Assembly: GCA_017550285.1 (NCBI GenBank)
Contig: JAFZPP010000011.1
Span: 62,001-126,000, forward strand
From: Oscillospiraceae bacterium
Lineage (GTDB): Bacteria; Bacillota; Clostridia; Oscillospirales; Ruminococcaceae
Length of the DNA stretch: 64,000 nt
Direction of reading: 5' to 3'
Shown piece by piece: positions 15,638-24,040 of this stretch. A program made the position numbers and the translations under genes. Each line of letters opens with the position of its first letter. The first letter of the stretch is position 1. A model generated the notes under the pieces. That model searched no databases, had not been told where the DNA came from, and saw only the letters and a program-made list of their open reading frames with translations.

Positions 15638-16600
15638 ATGAAGCATGAAAGCATCCTTCACAGAATACTCCCCGCACTGCTCTGTCTGACGGTTCTGACA
15701 GCCTGTGCAGATAAAAGCTCCTCCGGAACGGCAGAATCCCCTGCACCGGAATCGTCTGCTGCGGAAACGTCCGCGCAGTTTCCGGTCACGGATGCATTTG
15801 CATATACAGCCGGCGCACCGGAGCTGATCAGCGGGAACGACAACCGCAAGGAATATTATTTTTATCGGGACGGGCTGAAAATCTACGGGCAGCTTCATTT
15901 GCCGGAGGGCGACGGACCGTTTCCGGTGACGGTGATTGCATCCGGACAGACGGCGTCCTATACCTATTATTCGGATGAGGCGGCATATTTTGCGGCGAAC
16001 GGCTGTGCCTGCCTGATCTTCGATTTCACGGGCGCGGTCGGGCGCAGCCGCAGTGACGGCGAATTGCAGGACAGCTCTGTTCTGACGGAAGCCGCCGATC
16101 TCAATGCGGTGCTGGATTCGCTGCCGCAGATTCCGCAGCTCGATACGGCGCATGTCTTTCTCTTCGGGCACAGTCTCGGCGGTCTCGTCAGCACCTATGT
16201 CGGATGCAGCCGCCCGCAGGCGATCAGCGGCATCATGCTGATTGAGCCGAGCTTTGCCTATCCCGATTATGCGCGGGCGGAGGACCCCGATCTCTCGCAG
16301 GTTCCGGAAGTGATCTATGATTCCGGAAAATACAATACGGTTGTTGGCAGACAGTTTGTGATTGATATGCAGTCGGTCGATATCTTTTCGATGATGCCGC
16401 AGTGCGACAAAGATGTGCTGATCTTCCTCGGCACGGAAAACTGTCTCGGCACCGAATGCCCCGAATACTATGAGCTTGCTGCCAAAACCTTCCCGTCCGC
16501 TGAAATTGTGACGGTGCAGGGCGCCGATCATTATTTTCAGGGCGAATACGGCGAGCAGGCAGCGGCGCAGTGCGCTGCATTCATCCAAAGCCACCTATAA
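15638..16600 (+). CDS. Secreted lipoprotein of the alpha/beta-hydrolase fold
   Basis: 320 residues. A signal peptide ends in a lipobox (LTVLTAC), followed by a Ser/Ala/Glu-rich linker (to about 50). The hydrolase core shows the nucleophile elbow GHSLGG with Ser near residue 178, an acidic residue in the late strands and the catalytic His in GADHYF. This is the layout of a surface esterase or peptidase-like hydrolase; substrate not identifiable. AAAGGAG precedes ATG 15638. Confidence 0.82.
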   Translation: MKHESILHRILPALLCLTVLTACADKSSSGTAESPAPESSAAETSAQFPVTDAFAYTAGAPELISGNDNRKEYYFYRDGLKIYGQLHLPEGDGPFPVTVIASGQTASYTYYSDEAAYFAANGCACLIFDFTGAVGRSRSDGELQDSSVLTEAADLNAVLDSLPQIPQLDTAHVFLFGHSLGGLVSTYVGCSRPQAISGIMLIEPSFAYPDYARAEDPDLSQVPEVIYDSGKYNTVVGRQFVIDMQSVDIFSMMPQCDKDVLIFLGTENCLGTECPEYYELAAKTFPSAEIVTVQGADHYFQGEYGEQAAAQCAAFIQSHL

Positions 16601-16621
16601 CCGCGGATCACGGATGATACC

Positions 16622-17101
16622 ATGATGAAAAAAGGAAAGCTGAGGGTGCTGCTGGAAATCCTGAAGAAAACAACGCTGATACTCATAAAATGTATTTTGT
16701 TCTGGACAGCGGTTCTGTTTGCGGTATTTGTGCGCATGACAGAAAATCTGGTCGGGAAGGATCTGACGCTTCGCGTCTGGATACGCGAACCGGTTACCCT
16801 GCTCATAGCCATCGGCGCTGCGGCAGGACTGCTGCAAATCATTTTGCATATCAGAAAGAAACCGATTAAAATAATGCTGTGTATACTCTGGGCTTCTGCG
16901 GCATTGATCGGCGGTTATTTGGGCGTTGAGCAGTATAGGCTCAACCATGTATTTGAAATCAAAAACGATTGTGCTTCTGAGCATGGAGGCGGACCGTGCG
17001 TCATAGAGGTCTGGATCTGCGGCGGCGTATGCGAAGAAATACATTATGAAGCACACGGTCCTTTTTTGCGTGGCACAGAGAAAGTCTATGTATTATGCTG
17101 A
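16622..17101 (+). CDS. Membrane protein of unknown function
   Basis: 159 residues with three hydrophobic segments (about 15-38, 57-76, 82-102), then a ~55-residue extracytoplasmic tail with four cysteines (in NDCASEHGGGPC and CGGVCEE) that may form disulfides. No family recognised. It starts 22 bp after the hydrolase gene and lies 30 bp before the GH16 gene. Confidence 0.65.
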   Translation: MMKKGKLRVLLEILKKTTLILIKCILFWTAVLFAVFVRMTENLVGKDLTLRVWIREPVTLLIAIGAAAGLLQIILHIRKKPIKIMLCILWASAALIGGYLGVEQYRLNHVFEIKNDCASEHGGGPCVIEVWICGGVCEEIHYEAHGPFLRGTEKVYVLC

Positions 17102-17131
17102 CCGCTGTTATCGCTGATTACGGAGGATACC

Positions 17132-18637
17132 ATGATGAAAACAAAGATGCTGTGCATCCTGACGGCAATGCTGCTGTCTGCGCTGACTGTTCTGCCGCCC
17201 GTTTCGGCTGCGGATGCTGCTGTGACCGGTGATCTCAATGCAGACGGCACCGCAGATCAAAAGGATATTGCGCTTCTGCAAGGCTGGCTGCTGACATCCG
17301 GTACGCTGCCGGACGGCGCCGCGGAACAGGCTGATCTCAGCAAGGACGGCGTACTGAGCGCTGCCGATCTGACGATGCTCAAGCGGATACTCCTGAATCC
17401 GCAGACGCCGGATGCACCGGAGGGACTGCTCTGGAGCGACGAATTTGACGGCACTGCGCTTGATGAAAGCAAATGGTCATATGAGCTCGGCAACTGGAAG
17501 CTCGATGCGAACGGCAACTATGTCACGGGCGGCTGGGGCAATAATGAACAGCAGTTTTATACCGACAAAAATACGACCGTGCATGACGGCATTCTGACGA
17601 TTGCGGCACGGCATGAGGACTATACGGATGCAGTGCAGGGCAGCTACGACTATACCTCGGCACGCCTCAGCACACAGCATAAATTCTCCGCATGCGGCGG
17701 CAGGGTCGAGGTGCGCGCCCGCTGCGATGCAGGAAAATCGCTCTGGCCCGCGATCTGGATGCTCCCCGAGGACAGTGTTTACGGCGGCTGGGCGGCGTCC
17801 GGCGAGATTGATATTATGGAGGGCTGGGGCAGTACGCCGGAGAAAATCTGCGGAACGATTCATTTCGGCGATGTCTGGCCGAACAATACCTATCTGACAA
17901 ACAATTACGAATTTCCTGCCGGCAGCTCGTCTGCGGACTGGCATGTCTATGCGATTGAATGGGAACGCGGCGAGATTCGCTGGTATGTCGATGACAGCCT
18001 CTACAGCACGCAGACGGAATGGTCCTCGGCAGGACACGCCTATCCGGCGCCGTTTGACCAGAATTTCTATCTGATTCTGAATCTGGCGGTCGGCGGGCAT
18101 TTTGACGGCGTGGACGGTATTTACGGCGATCCGAATACCTTTGCGGACGGCGAACGGCATTTTGATATCGACTATGTGCGTGTCTATGCGCTGGACGGCA
18201 AACAGATGCAGCCGACAGCGGTGACATCGCTGCCGCTGGAAGCGTATATTGAGGGTGCCGAGGCGGAGCTGCATAACCGCGACGGCGCAACGGAGATTAC
18301 CGTGCGCAGCACCGGCACACTGCCCTACGGTGTCATGGGTCTGATCCGTGCGCAGCAGGTGCAGGCGGGCAAAGCCTATACGCTTTCGTTCGATGTGTCC
18401 TCGACGGCGGTGCGTGAGATGCTCGTGACGGCGGAGGATGCCGCATATACGCGGTATCTCGAAAAGGCCATCGCGCTGACGCCGGAGCAGACGCATTATG
18501 ATCTGACGGTGACATTCCCGTCGGATATGGCAGCCGACCTGAAATTCCAGCTCGGTGCGCTCGGCGATGCTGCATCCGCAGGCGAACACACAGTCACGCT
18601 GAAAAATATCTCGTGGCAGGAGGCAGCGCCCGCCTGA
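17132..18637 (+). CDS. Dockerin-GH16 beta-glucanase with C-terminal carbohydrate-binding domain
   Basis: 501 residues: signal peptide (1 to about 27), N-terminal type I dockerin (about 31-90, two DxNxDG/DxSKDG loops), glycoside hydrolase family 16 domain (about 95-355) and a CBM4-like beta-sandwich (about 365-498). The GH16 catalytic signature GEIDIMEGWG gives the E-x-D-x-x-E nucleophile and acid/base pair. Expected to cut beta-1,3 or mixed beta-1,3-1,4 glucans outside the cell while attached to a cohesin scaffold. Its N-terminal dockerin is less usual than a C-terminal one. Confidence 0.9.
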   Translation: MMKTKMLCILTAMLLSALTVLPPVSAADAAVTGDLNADGTADQKDIALLQGWLLTSGTLPDGAAEQADLSKDGVLSAADLTMLKRILLNPQTPDAPEGLLWSDEFDGTALDESKWSYELGNWKLDANGNYVTGGWGNNEQQFYTDKNTTVHDGILTIAARHEDYTDAVQGSYDYTSARLSTQHKFSACGGRVEVRARCDAGKSLWPAIWMLPEDSVYGGWAASGEIDIMEGWGSTPEKICGTIHFGDVWPNNTYLTNNYEFPAGSSSADWHVYAIEWERGEIRWYVDDSLYSTQTEWSSAGHAYPAPFDQNFYLILNLAVGGHFDGVDGIYGDPNTFADGERHFDIDYVRVYALDGKQMQPTAVTSLPLEAYIEGAEAELHNRDGATEITVRSTGTLPYGVMGLIRAQQVQAGKAYTLSFDVSSTAVREMLVTAEDAAYTRYLEKAIALTPEQTHYDLTVTFPSDMAADLKFQLGALGDAASAGEHTVTLKNISWQEAAPA

Positions 18638-18667
18638 ATGCGAGATAACATACAATCCGAATCAATC

Positions 18668-18711
18668 GCAGGCAGATACTTCATATGCGGAGGTATCTGC
18701 CTGCTTTCTTT
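18668..18711 (+). terminator. Terminator after the GH16 gene
   Basis: GCAGGCAGATAC (18668-18679) pairs with GTATCTGCCTGC (18693-18704), followed by TTTCTTT. Confidence 0.88.
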
Positions 18712-18800
18712 CAAAATAATTTTATTCTGTGCAACCGCGTACTGTTTTCGGGAATTATAATAACAGGAGCTCCTGATACAAAAGCAGAGGAGGGAATGCT

Positions 18801-19358
18801 TTGGACGATTCGCAGATTATCGCGCTGTATTTGCAGCGGGACGAACGTGCTGTTTCGGAGACGGACAAAAAATATAACGGTTACTGCATGCAGATTGCGC
18901 GTCATATTCTGCGAAGCGAACAGGATGCGGCGGAGGTTGTGAACGAGACGTTTTTCGCCGTCTGGCAGAGTATTCCGCCGAATCATCCGGAAACGCTGAC
19001 GGGTTATATCGGCAGAATCACGCGCATGCTCTGCCTGAAACGGCTCCGCACGGCATATACGGCAAAACGCGGCAGCGGCGAAACGGCGCTTGCACTCGAG
19101 GAACTGAGCGGATGTGTGCGGGCTGCCGAGAATGTGGAGCAGACACTGGAAGCGAAGGAGCTTGCGCAGTATATCAACCGGTTTCTCCGGAATCTTCCGG
19201 CGGCGGAGCGGAATGCGTTTATATGCAGATACTGGTATTTCCATACGATTGAGGAGATCGCACAGCAGTTCGGATGTACAAAGAGCAAAGTGAAATCCAT
19301 GCTCTTCCGGACCAGAAAAAAGCTGCGCGAAATGCTGACAAAGGAGGGCTTTCTATGA
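18801..19358 (+). CDS. ECF-type sigma factor (TTG start)
   Basis: 185 residues of a small sigma-70 family protein. Region 2 is near residues 10-75 (ETFFAVWQ, then a conserved RI/RML segment). Region 4 is at 125-180 with the helix-turn-helix TIEEIAQQFGCTKSKVKSMLFRTRKKL. The only start in frame with a site (GAGGAGGG) is TTG 18801. A TATAAT box lies at 18756-18761. It overlaps the next gene by 4 bp (ATGA), so that gene is its likely anti-sigma or target. Confidence 0.85.
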   Translation: MDDSQIIALYLQRDERAVSETDKKYNGYCMQIARHILRSEQDAAEVVNETFFAVWQSIPPNHPETLTGYIGRITRMLCLKRLRTAYTAKRGSGETALALEELSGCVRAAENVEQTLEAKELAQYINRFLRNLPAAERNAFICRYWYFHTIEEIAQQFGCTKSKVKSMLFRTRKKLREMLTKEGFL

Positions 19359-20353
19359 AAAACGAAACACTGACCGATGCAATCGGCATGATTGATGAGG
19401 ATATGGTTCTTGCTGCCGGTCAGTACGGCATGATCCGGCAGACGCGCAGGAAACACCGCATTCTGGGCGCGGCTGCTGCGGCATGTGCCGCGGTTGTGCT
19501 CATGACGGGCGCTGCGTATGCATATTCGGTGTATCACAGGGAATCCGTGCAAAAATATTTCGGTGTACGCGGCGAGGAGCTGATTGCCGGTTATCCGACG
19601 GCAGGCGATGCGGTCTTTGCAAATGACGAGGTATCCCTGACCGTTGACGCACTGCTGTATGACGGGCGTTCTGCGGTTGCGGTCGTCACGCTGGAGGCGC
19701 TTGACCCTGACTATGCATTTGAGAAGGATAATTGCTATATGCCGGAAATTGTGTGCGATGCCGCGGGCAATGCAGTTGAGCCGAATATGAACGGTGAAAT
19801 GCCGGACGGTGCATTTTTGAGCGGATACGGTGCATTCAGCTTCTGGAGCGACAGCGAGCAGCGTTCCAATCAGTGCCGTTTTATCATGGATTTTCACGAT
19901 ATGGCGGACTGGGACGGCAAGACACTTTATATGCGCTACGGCGAGCCGGATGAGGAAGAATATATCTATGCGTCCAGAGAAAAGGACAGAGCGCTGCTGG
20001 ACGGCTTGATGATCTCGCTGACATTTGAGAAGAACTGCGAATTGTACACGCTGACAGCGGAGGACGGTGCGCAGGTTTATCTTTCGGATTTTGAGCTGCT
20101 GGTTCCGGCAGATGAAGCGGCGGATGTACGGCAGAAGGCATCGAAGCTGCACGGTGCGGATTACCGGATATTCTATGCCGACGGGACAGCGCAGCAGGTG
20201 TATGAACACGGGCTGTATATACCGGACGGCGGCAGAGACTGCGCGGTGACGCTGGCGACGTCGGACAGTAATTTCGACGCGGCGTTTACGTCGGTGTTCC
20301 GTGCGGAGCAGATTACAGCCGTAGAGATCAACGGCGTTCGGTACAGCAGATAA
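19355..20353 (+). CDS. Membrane-anchored partner of the ECF sigma (probable anti-sigma)
   Basis: 332 residues. A ~35-residue cytoplasmic head is followed by one membrane helix (about 36-57) and a ~270-residue extracellular beta-rich region. This is the layout of anti-sigma proteins without a zinc finger, found next to such sigma genes. The start overlaps the sigma stop as ATGA with AAGGAGGG upstream. The outer domain is not recognised; sensing of an outside signal is inferred. Confidence 0.7.
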   Translation: MKNETLTDAIGMIDEDMVLAAGQYGMIRQTRRKHRILGAAAAACAAVVLMTGAAYAYSVYHRESVQKYFGVRGEELIAGYPTAGDAVFANDEVSLTVDALLYDGRSAVAVVTLEALDPDYAFEKDNCYMPEIVCDAAGNAVEPNMNGEMPDGAFLSGYGAFSFWSDSEQRSNQCRFIMDFHDMADWDGKTLYMRYGEPDEEEYIYASREKDRALLDGLMISLTFEKNCELYTLTAEDGAQVYLSDFELLVPADEAADVRQKASKLHGADYRIFYADGTAQQVYEHGLYIPDGGRDCAVTLATSDSNFDAAFTSVFRAEQITAVEINGVRYSR

Positions 20354-20373
20354 AAGCCATGATTATACAGCAG

Positions 20374-20405
20374 AAAGGGATGCCGGACTGATCCGGCATC
20401 CCTTT
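20374..20405. terminator. Bidirectional terminator
   Basis: A perfect stem AAAGGGATGCCGGA/TCCGGCATCCCTTT separates the sigma operon from the leftward HTH gene. Confidence 0.85.
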
Positions 20406-20407
20406 GC

Positions 20408-20617
20408 TTATTTCTGATCGGTGAAGGAAAAAAGCTCCTCAACCGTGGTTCCGAAAATGCGCGCGATATCCATAGCGAGCTTGAGCGAGGGATTATACTG
20501 CCCCTTTTCAAGCCGGATGATCGTTTCGCGCCGGACGCCGGTCAGCTCTGCGAGCTCCGATTGACTCATGCCGGTTCTGGCACGGTATTCGCGGATTTTT
20601 GTCTGCAGCTCAGGCAT
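20408..20617 (-). CDS. Small Cro/CI-type HTH repressor (module 1)
   Basis: 69 residues, essentially one helix-turn-helix domain (SQSELAELTGVRRETIIRLEKGQ). True start ATG 20617 with AAGGAGGG upstream. It overlaps the end of the membrane-protein gene by 8 bp, so both come from the promoter at 21052-21080, which is covered by palindromes that this protein probably binds. An autoregulated two-gene unit is inferred. Confidence 0.85.
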   Translation of the reverse strand: MPELQTKIREYRARTGMSQSELAELTGVRRETIIRLEKGQYNPSLKLAMDIARIFGTTVEELFSFTDQK

Positions 20618-21008
20618 CGGTTCCCTCCTTGTTCCCGAAGGGCGTGTCCATGAGCAGGAAGCAGATGCTCCGGATCGCAAGCGCGGCAAAGATAATGACA
20701 ATGAAAACCGCAGAGGGAATGGCGCTGTTCCGTGCAAACATGCCGATCACGGCGAATACCGTAAAGAGAATCCACATGGTCAGCGTATTGGCTTTGCCGA
20801 GATTCTGCTTTGCGAGCTCATCGGCTTTTTCGTATTTGCCGTCGAAGAACACGGCGACGGCAATCGGCAGCCAGACGATGATTTCCGACCAGTTGTCGAG
20901 AAAGAGCACAGCGAGTGTGCCGAGGGCGGAGAGCACCGCGACGGTTGCGTGATAGGAGCGCAGGGATTTGATTGTTTCCTGCTTTTTCGGAGATTGTTGT
21001 TTCATCAT
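20610..21008 (-). CDS. Four-span membrane protein paired with HTH repressor (module 1)
   Basis: 132 residues with about four hydrophobic helices in two hairpins, separated by a charged loop (FFDGKYEKADELAKQ). The start is ATG 21008 or 21005 with a GGTGG site. No family name is secure. The same arrangement of membrane protein then HTH gene recurs at 58179-58737 with unrelated membrane sequence. Confidence 0.72.
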   Translation of the reverse strand: MMKQQSPKKQETIKSLRSYHATVAVLSALGTLAVLFLDNWSEIIVWLPIAVAVFFDGKYEKADELAKQNLGKANTLTMWILFTVFAVIGMFARNSAIPSAVFIVIIFAALAIRSICFLLMDTPFGNKEGTDA

Positions 21009-21024
21009 ATGTCCACCTTTCCGA

Positions 21025-21162
21025 GTGATATATTTATCACTTCTTGTGACAATTATATCACAGTATCTGCGGCTTGTCAAGTGGAAAGTGAGAAATATAT
21101 CACTTTTGGAGAGACGCACAAAATACGCTGCATCCTTTTGTGCAATGTGATATATTTCTCAC
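21025..21162. promoter_or_regulatory. Array of four 16-bp palindromic operators
   Basis: Sites at 21025-21040, 21046-21061, 21088-21103 and 21147-21162 fit GTGATATATTTATCAC with up to a few changes. Start-to-start distances are 21, 42 and 59 bp, close to whole helical turns for the first three. Site 2 overlaps the -10 box of the leftward promoter. The array ends 68 bp before the -35 box of the RNase R promoter. Confidence 0.8.
21052..21080 (-). promoter_or_regulatory. Promoter of HTH/membrane module 1
   Basis: Minus strand TTGACA (21075-21080), 17 bp, TATAAT (21052-21057), a consensus promoter embedded in the operator array. Confidence 0.88.
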
Positions 21163-21229
21163 AGTACCGTTCCGCGCTGCATCGTTCCATTCCTTTTCAT
21201 GACGCGCTTGTGCTTTGTATGAAAGGCGG

Positions 21230-21258
21230 TTGCATTTTCTGCGATATCATGGTATAAT
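21230..21258 (+). promoter_or_regulatory. Promoter of the rnr operon
   Basis: TTGCAT (21230-21235), 17 bp, TATAAT (21253-21258). Confidence 0.75.
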
Positions 21259-21306
21259 ATCTTTGATATGTATACACTGAAATCAAACGCTGAAAGGAGC
21301 ATCATC

Positions 21307-23526
21307 ATGGCAGGACGCAGACATTCACATCAGCCGAAAGCGCGCAGCAGCATGAAAAAAGCCGACCGCAAGGGCGCTGTGCGTTCCAAAAAGGAGTATG
21401 AGGAGCTTGCAGGCGTGCAGGTCTCCGAGGCGCAGATCACGCATTTTGCAAACCGCATTACGACGTTTCTGAATAAAGCGAACGGCAGACCGGTTTCGCG
21501 GGCTGACCTTGCAGCAAAGTGCCGCGGCAGAGGACAGGCAGCCTATCTGCGCGCACTGAAAAAGCTGATTACAGAGGGCGTGATCGCCGAGCGCCGCAAC
21601 GGGTATGCCATGGCAGCGGCAGCGGGCATGTACCGCGCCGTGATTTCGCGCATCAGCCGGACCTTCGGCTTTGCAAAGCGGGAAGCGGATGAAAGGGAAG
21701 TGTTCATTGCGGGCAGAGACTTAAAGGGCGCCATGCCGGGCGATCTGGTTCTGCTGATGCCGACCGGCGAGCGCGGCGGGACGCCGGAAGCCGCCGTACA
21801 GGTTATCATTACGCCCGCATCGGTACAGACTGCCGGCATGCTGATTGAGGAATCCGGTGAGCTGCGTTTTCTGTCGGATTCACTCTGTCGTCAGCCGCTG
21901 CGGATTGAGAATGCAGCCGACTGGACGGAACATATCGGCGACAAGGTGCTTGCGACCGTGACAGCGCGCGGCGCACGGCATTCCGAGCATACGGTCCGCG
22001 TGGATGTCTCGCTCGGCAGCGCAGAATCCGCGCGTGCATGTGCCGAGGCGCTGGTGATCGTCAGCGGCGTCCCGACGGAGTTCCCGCCCGATGTCCTCGC
22101 CGAGGCGGAGCGGCTGGAGCAGCGCGGCATCCCCGATGAGGAGCTGAACGGCAGACTCGATCTGCGCGAGCCCGAGGATATCATTTTCACAATCGACGGC
22201 TGGGATGCGAAGGACCTTGACGACGCGATTTCGATTGCGAAGACGGAAAAGGGCTACCGTCTCGGCGTGCATATTGCCGATGTTTCGCATTATGTGCAGC
22301 AGGATTCCCCGCTGGACAAGGAGGCAATCTTGCGCGGCACGAGTATCTATTATGCCGATCAGGTGATTCCGATGCTCCCGAAGGCACTGAGCAACGGCAT
22401 CTGCTCGCTGCATCCGGATGTAGACCGGCTGGCGTTTTCAGCGCTTATGGAACTGGACGAAAACGGCGAGATTATCAGCTATCGCTTTGAGAAAACGGTA
22501 ATCCGTTCGGCGGTCAAGGGCGTATACCGCGAGGTCAATGCGCTGCTTGCCGGAACGGCATCGCCTGAGATTGAAGAAAAGTACGCGGCAGTCAAGCCCG
22601 CGCTTCTGATTCTGAATGAACTGCGCGAAAAGCGGCTTGCAGCGCGTGCAGAGCGCGGCGCACCGTCGATTGAGGCAGAGGAGAGCGCATTTGTGCTCGA
22701 TGAAAACGGCATCTGCACGGATGTTGCGCCGCGGAACCGCGATGCAGGCGAGGAACTGATCGAGGAATGCATGCTGCTTGCGAATGAAGCGGCGGCACGG
22801 CTCGCAAAGTCGAAATCGCTGCCGTTTGTATACCGTGTCCATGCGCAGCCGCCGGAGGAAAAGGCGATCCGGCTTGCATCGGCACTCGACCGGCTCGGCA
22901 TCAAGCATCCGGCGCTCGATGCACCGCGCCCGAAGGATTATGCGCAGGTGCTGAAAAATGCGGCAGACAGTCCGCTGAAACCTGCCGTGCATCAAATGGT
23001 GCTGCGCAGCATGGCAAAGGCGGATTACGAAACGGAGCCGGTCGGACATTTCGGGCTTGCGCTCGCGGATTATGCGCATTTTACGTCGCCGATCCGCCGC
23101 TATCCCGATCTTGCGATTCACCGTATCCTGACGGCGTATCTTTCCGGAGAGAAGCCGGAGCATGCACGGCAGTTTGCAAATGCGGCAGCGCTGGCAGGCA
23201 GCAGCACAGAGCAGCGCGCGATGCAGCTGGAACGCGACTGTGATGACCGTTACCGTGCGGAATGGGCGAAGCAGCATCTCGGCGAGGTGTTTGACGGCGT
23301 GATTTCCGGACTGACGGAGTTCGGCATTTATGTCATGCTGGCGAATACGGCAGAGGGCATGGTGCCGCTCGATGCGCTGACAACCGATGCCTATACCTAT
23401 GACGGATTCTTCTCGATTCACGCAGAGGGCAGCGGCGTGAACTATACGCTCGGGATGCCGATGCGCGTGCAGATCACGCGGTCGGATATCAACAGCGGCA
23501 ATATTGATATGGCGCCGGCAGAATAA
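21307..23526 (+). CDS. rnr: Ribonuclease R
   Basis: 739 residues. A basic N-terminus with a winged-helix-like segment is followed by cold-shock-like domains, the RNB catalytic domain (about 285-600) and an S1 RNA-binding domain (about 655-735). The RNB metal-binding aspartates are in FTIDGWDAKDLDDAISI, and the HFTSPIRRYPDL block is present. It degrades structured RNA 3' to 5' in the cytoplasm and acts in RNA quality control. ATG 21307 follows AAAGGAG. Confidence 0.94.
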   Translation: MAGRRHSHQPKARSSMKKADRKGAVRSKKEYEELAGVQVSEAQITHFANRITTFLNKANGRPVSRADLAAKCRGRGQAAYLRALKKLITEGVIAERRNGYAMAAAAGMYRAVISRISRTFGFAKREADEREVFIAGRDLKGAMPGDLVLLMPTGERGGTPEAAVQVIITPASVQTAGMLIEESGELRFLSDSLCRQPLRIENAADWTEHIGDKVLATVTARGARHSEHTVRVDVSLGSAESARACAEALVIVSGVPTEFPPDVLAEAERLEQRGIPDEELNGRLDLREPEDIIFTIDGWDAKDLDDAISIAKTEKGYRLGVHIADVSHYVQQDSPLDKEAILRGTSIYYADQVIPMLPKALSNGICSLHPDVDRLAFSALMELDENGEIISYRFEKTVIRSAVKGVYREVNALLAGTASPEIEEKYAAVKPALLILNELREKRLAARAERGAPSIEAEESAFVLDENGICTDVAPRNRDAGEELIEECMLLANEAAARLAKSKSLPFVYRVHAQPPEEKAIRLASALDRLGIKHPALDAPRPKDYAQVLKNAADSPLKPAVHQMVLRSMAKADYETEPVGHFGLALADYAHFTSPIRRYPDLAIHRILTAYLSGEKPEHARQFANAAALAGSSTEQRAMQLERDCDDRYRAEWAKQHLGEVFDGVISGLTEFGIYVMLANTAEGMVPLDALTTDAYTYDGFFSIHAEGSGVNYTLGMPMRVQITRSDINSGNIDMAPAE

Positions 23527-23553
23527 TCTGCCGCATGAAAACGGAGCGAACAA

Positions 23554-24036
23554 ATGAAATATACAGATGATGAATTGGCGCGCAGACTGTACGGTCTTGC
23601 GGCGGAACGGATGCAGGCGGCAGGGCGGCAGATGCCCTGTTCGGAGGCGGTTTTTTCGGTTCTGACGGCAGCAGCGCCGGATGCAGTCAGCTATCGCGCA
23701 ATGGAGACGCTGAACAATCCGGATTTTCTCGAGGCGGCGTATCTGCTGCTGCTCGGGCGTCCGGTCGATGCACCGTCGCTCGATGCCTGGAAGGCGCAGT
23801 TTTCGCAGCCGGAGCAGGAATTCCGGACGGCTGTGCTGAAAACGATCATCACATCCGCAGAATACCAGAAGCACCGCATTCCGCTGACAGGCTGTCCGCT
23901 GATGCTCGCGGAGGATGAGCCGCAGCAGAATCTGCTGATCTCGTCGCAGGCACTGCCGGAGCGTCTGGTGAAAATGTATCAGCATATGCCGCGTCCGCTG
24001 CAAAAGCTCGCAAAGAAAATCGCCGGAAAGGAGTAA
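23554..24036 (+). CDS. DUF4214-like protein next to a glycosyltransferase
   Basis: 160 residues. The middle (about 55-110) fits the DUF4214 pattern, with FLEAAYLLLLGRPVD, then a Trp and ITSAEYQ, a module often attached to surface-protein or glycosyltransferase systems. No signal peptide. It lies 28 bp after rnr and 5 bp before the glycosyltransferase gene, so it is likely an accessory to that enzyme. Confidence 0.7.
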   Translation: MKYTDDELARRLYGLAAERMQAAGRQMPCSEAVFSVLTAAAPDAVSYRAMETLNNPDFLEAAYLLLLGRPVDAPSLDAWKAQFSQPEQEFRTAVLKTIITSAEYQKHRIPLTGCPLMLAEDEPQQNLLISSQALPERLVKMYQHMPRPLQKLAKKIAGKE

Positions 24037-24040
24037 GCAG

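Noticed and set aside
18733..18761. ECF-type autoregulatory promoter before the second sigma gene
   Set aside because: Only the TATAAT box is convincing; the region 17 bp upstream fits neither a housekeeping nor a clear ECF -35 box.
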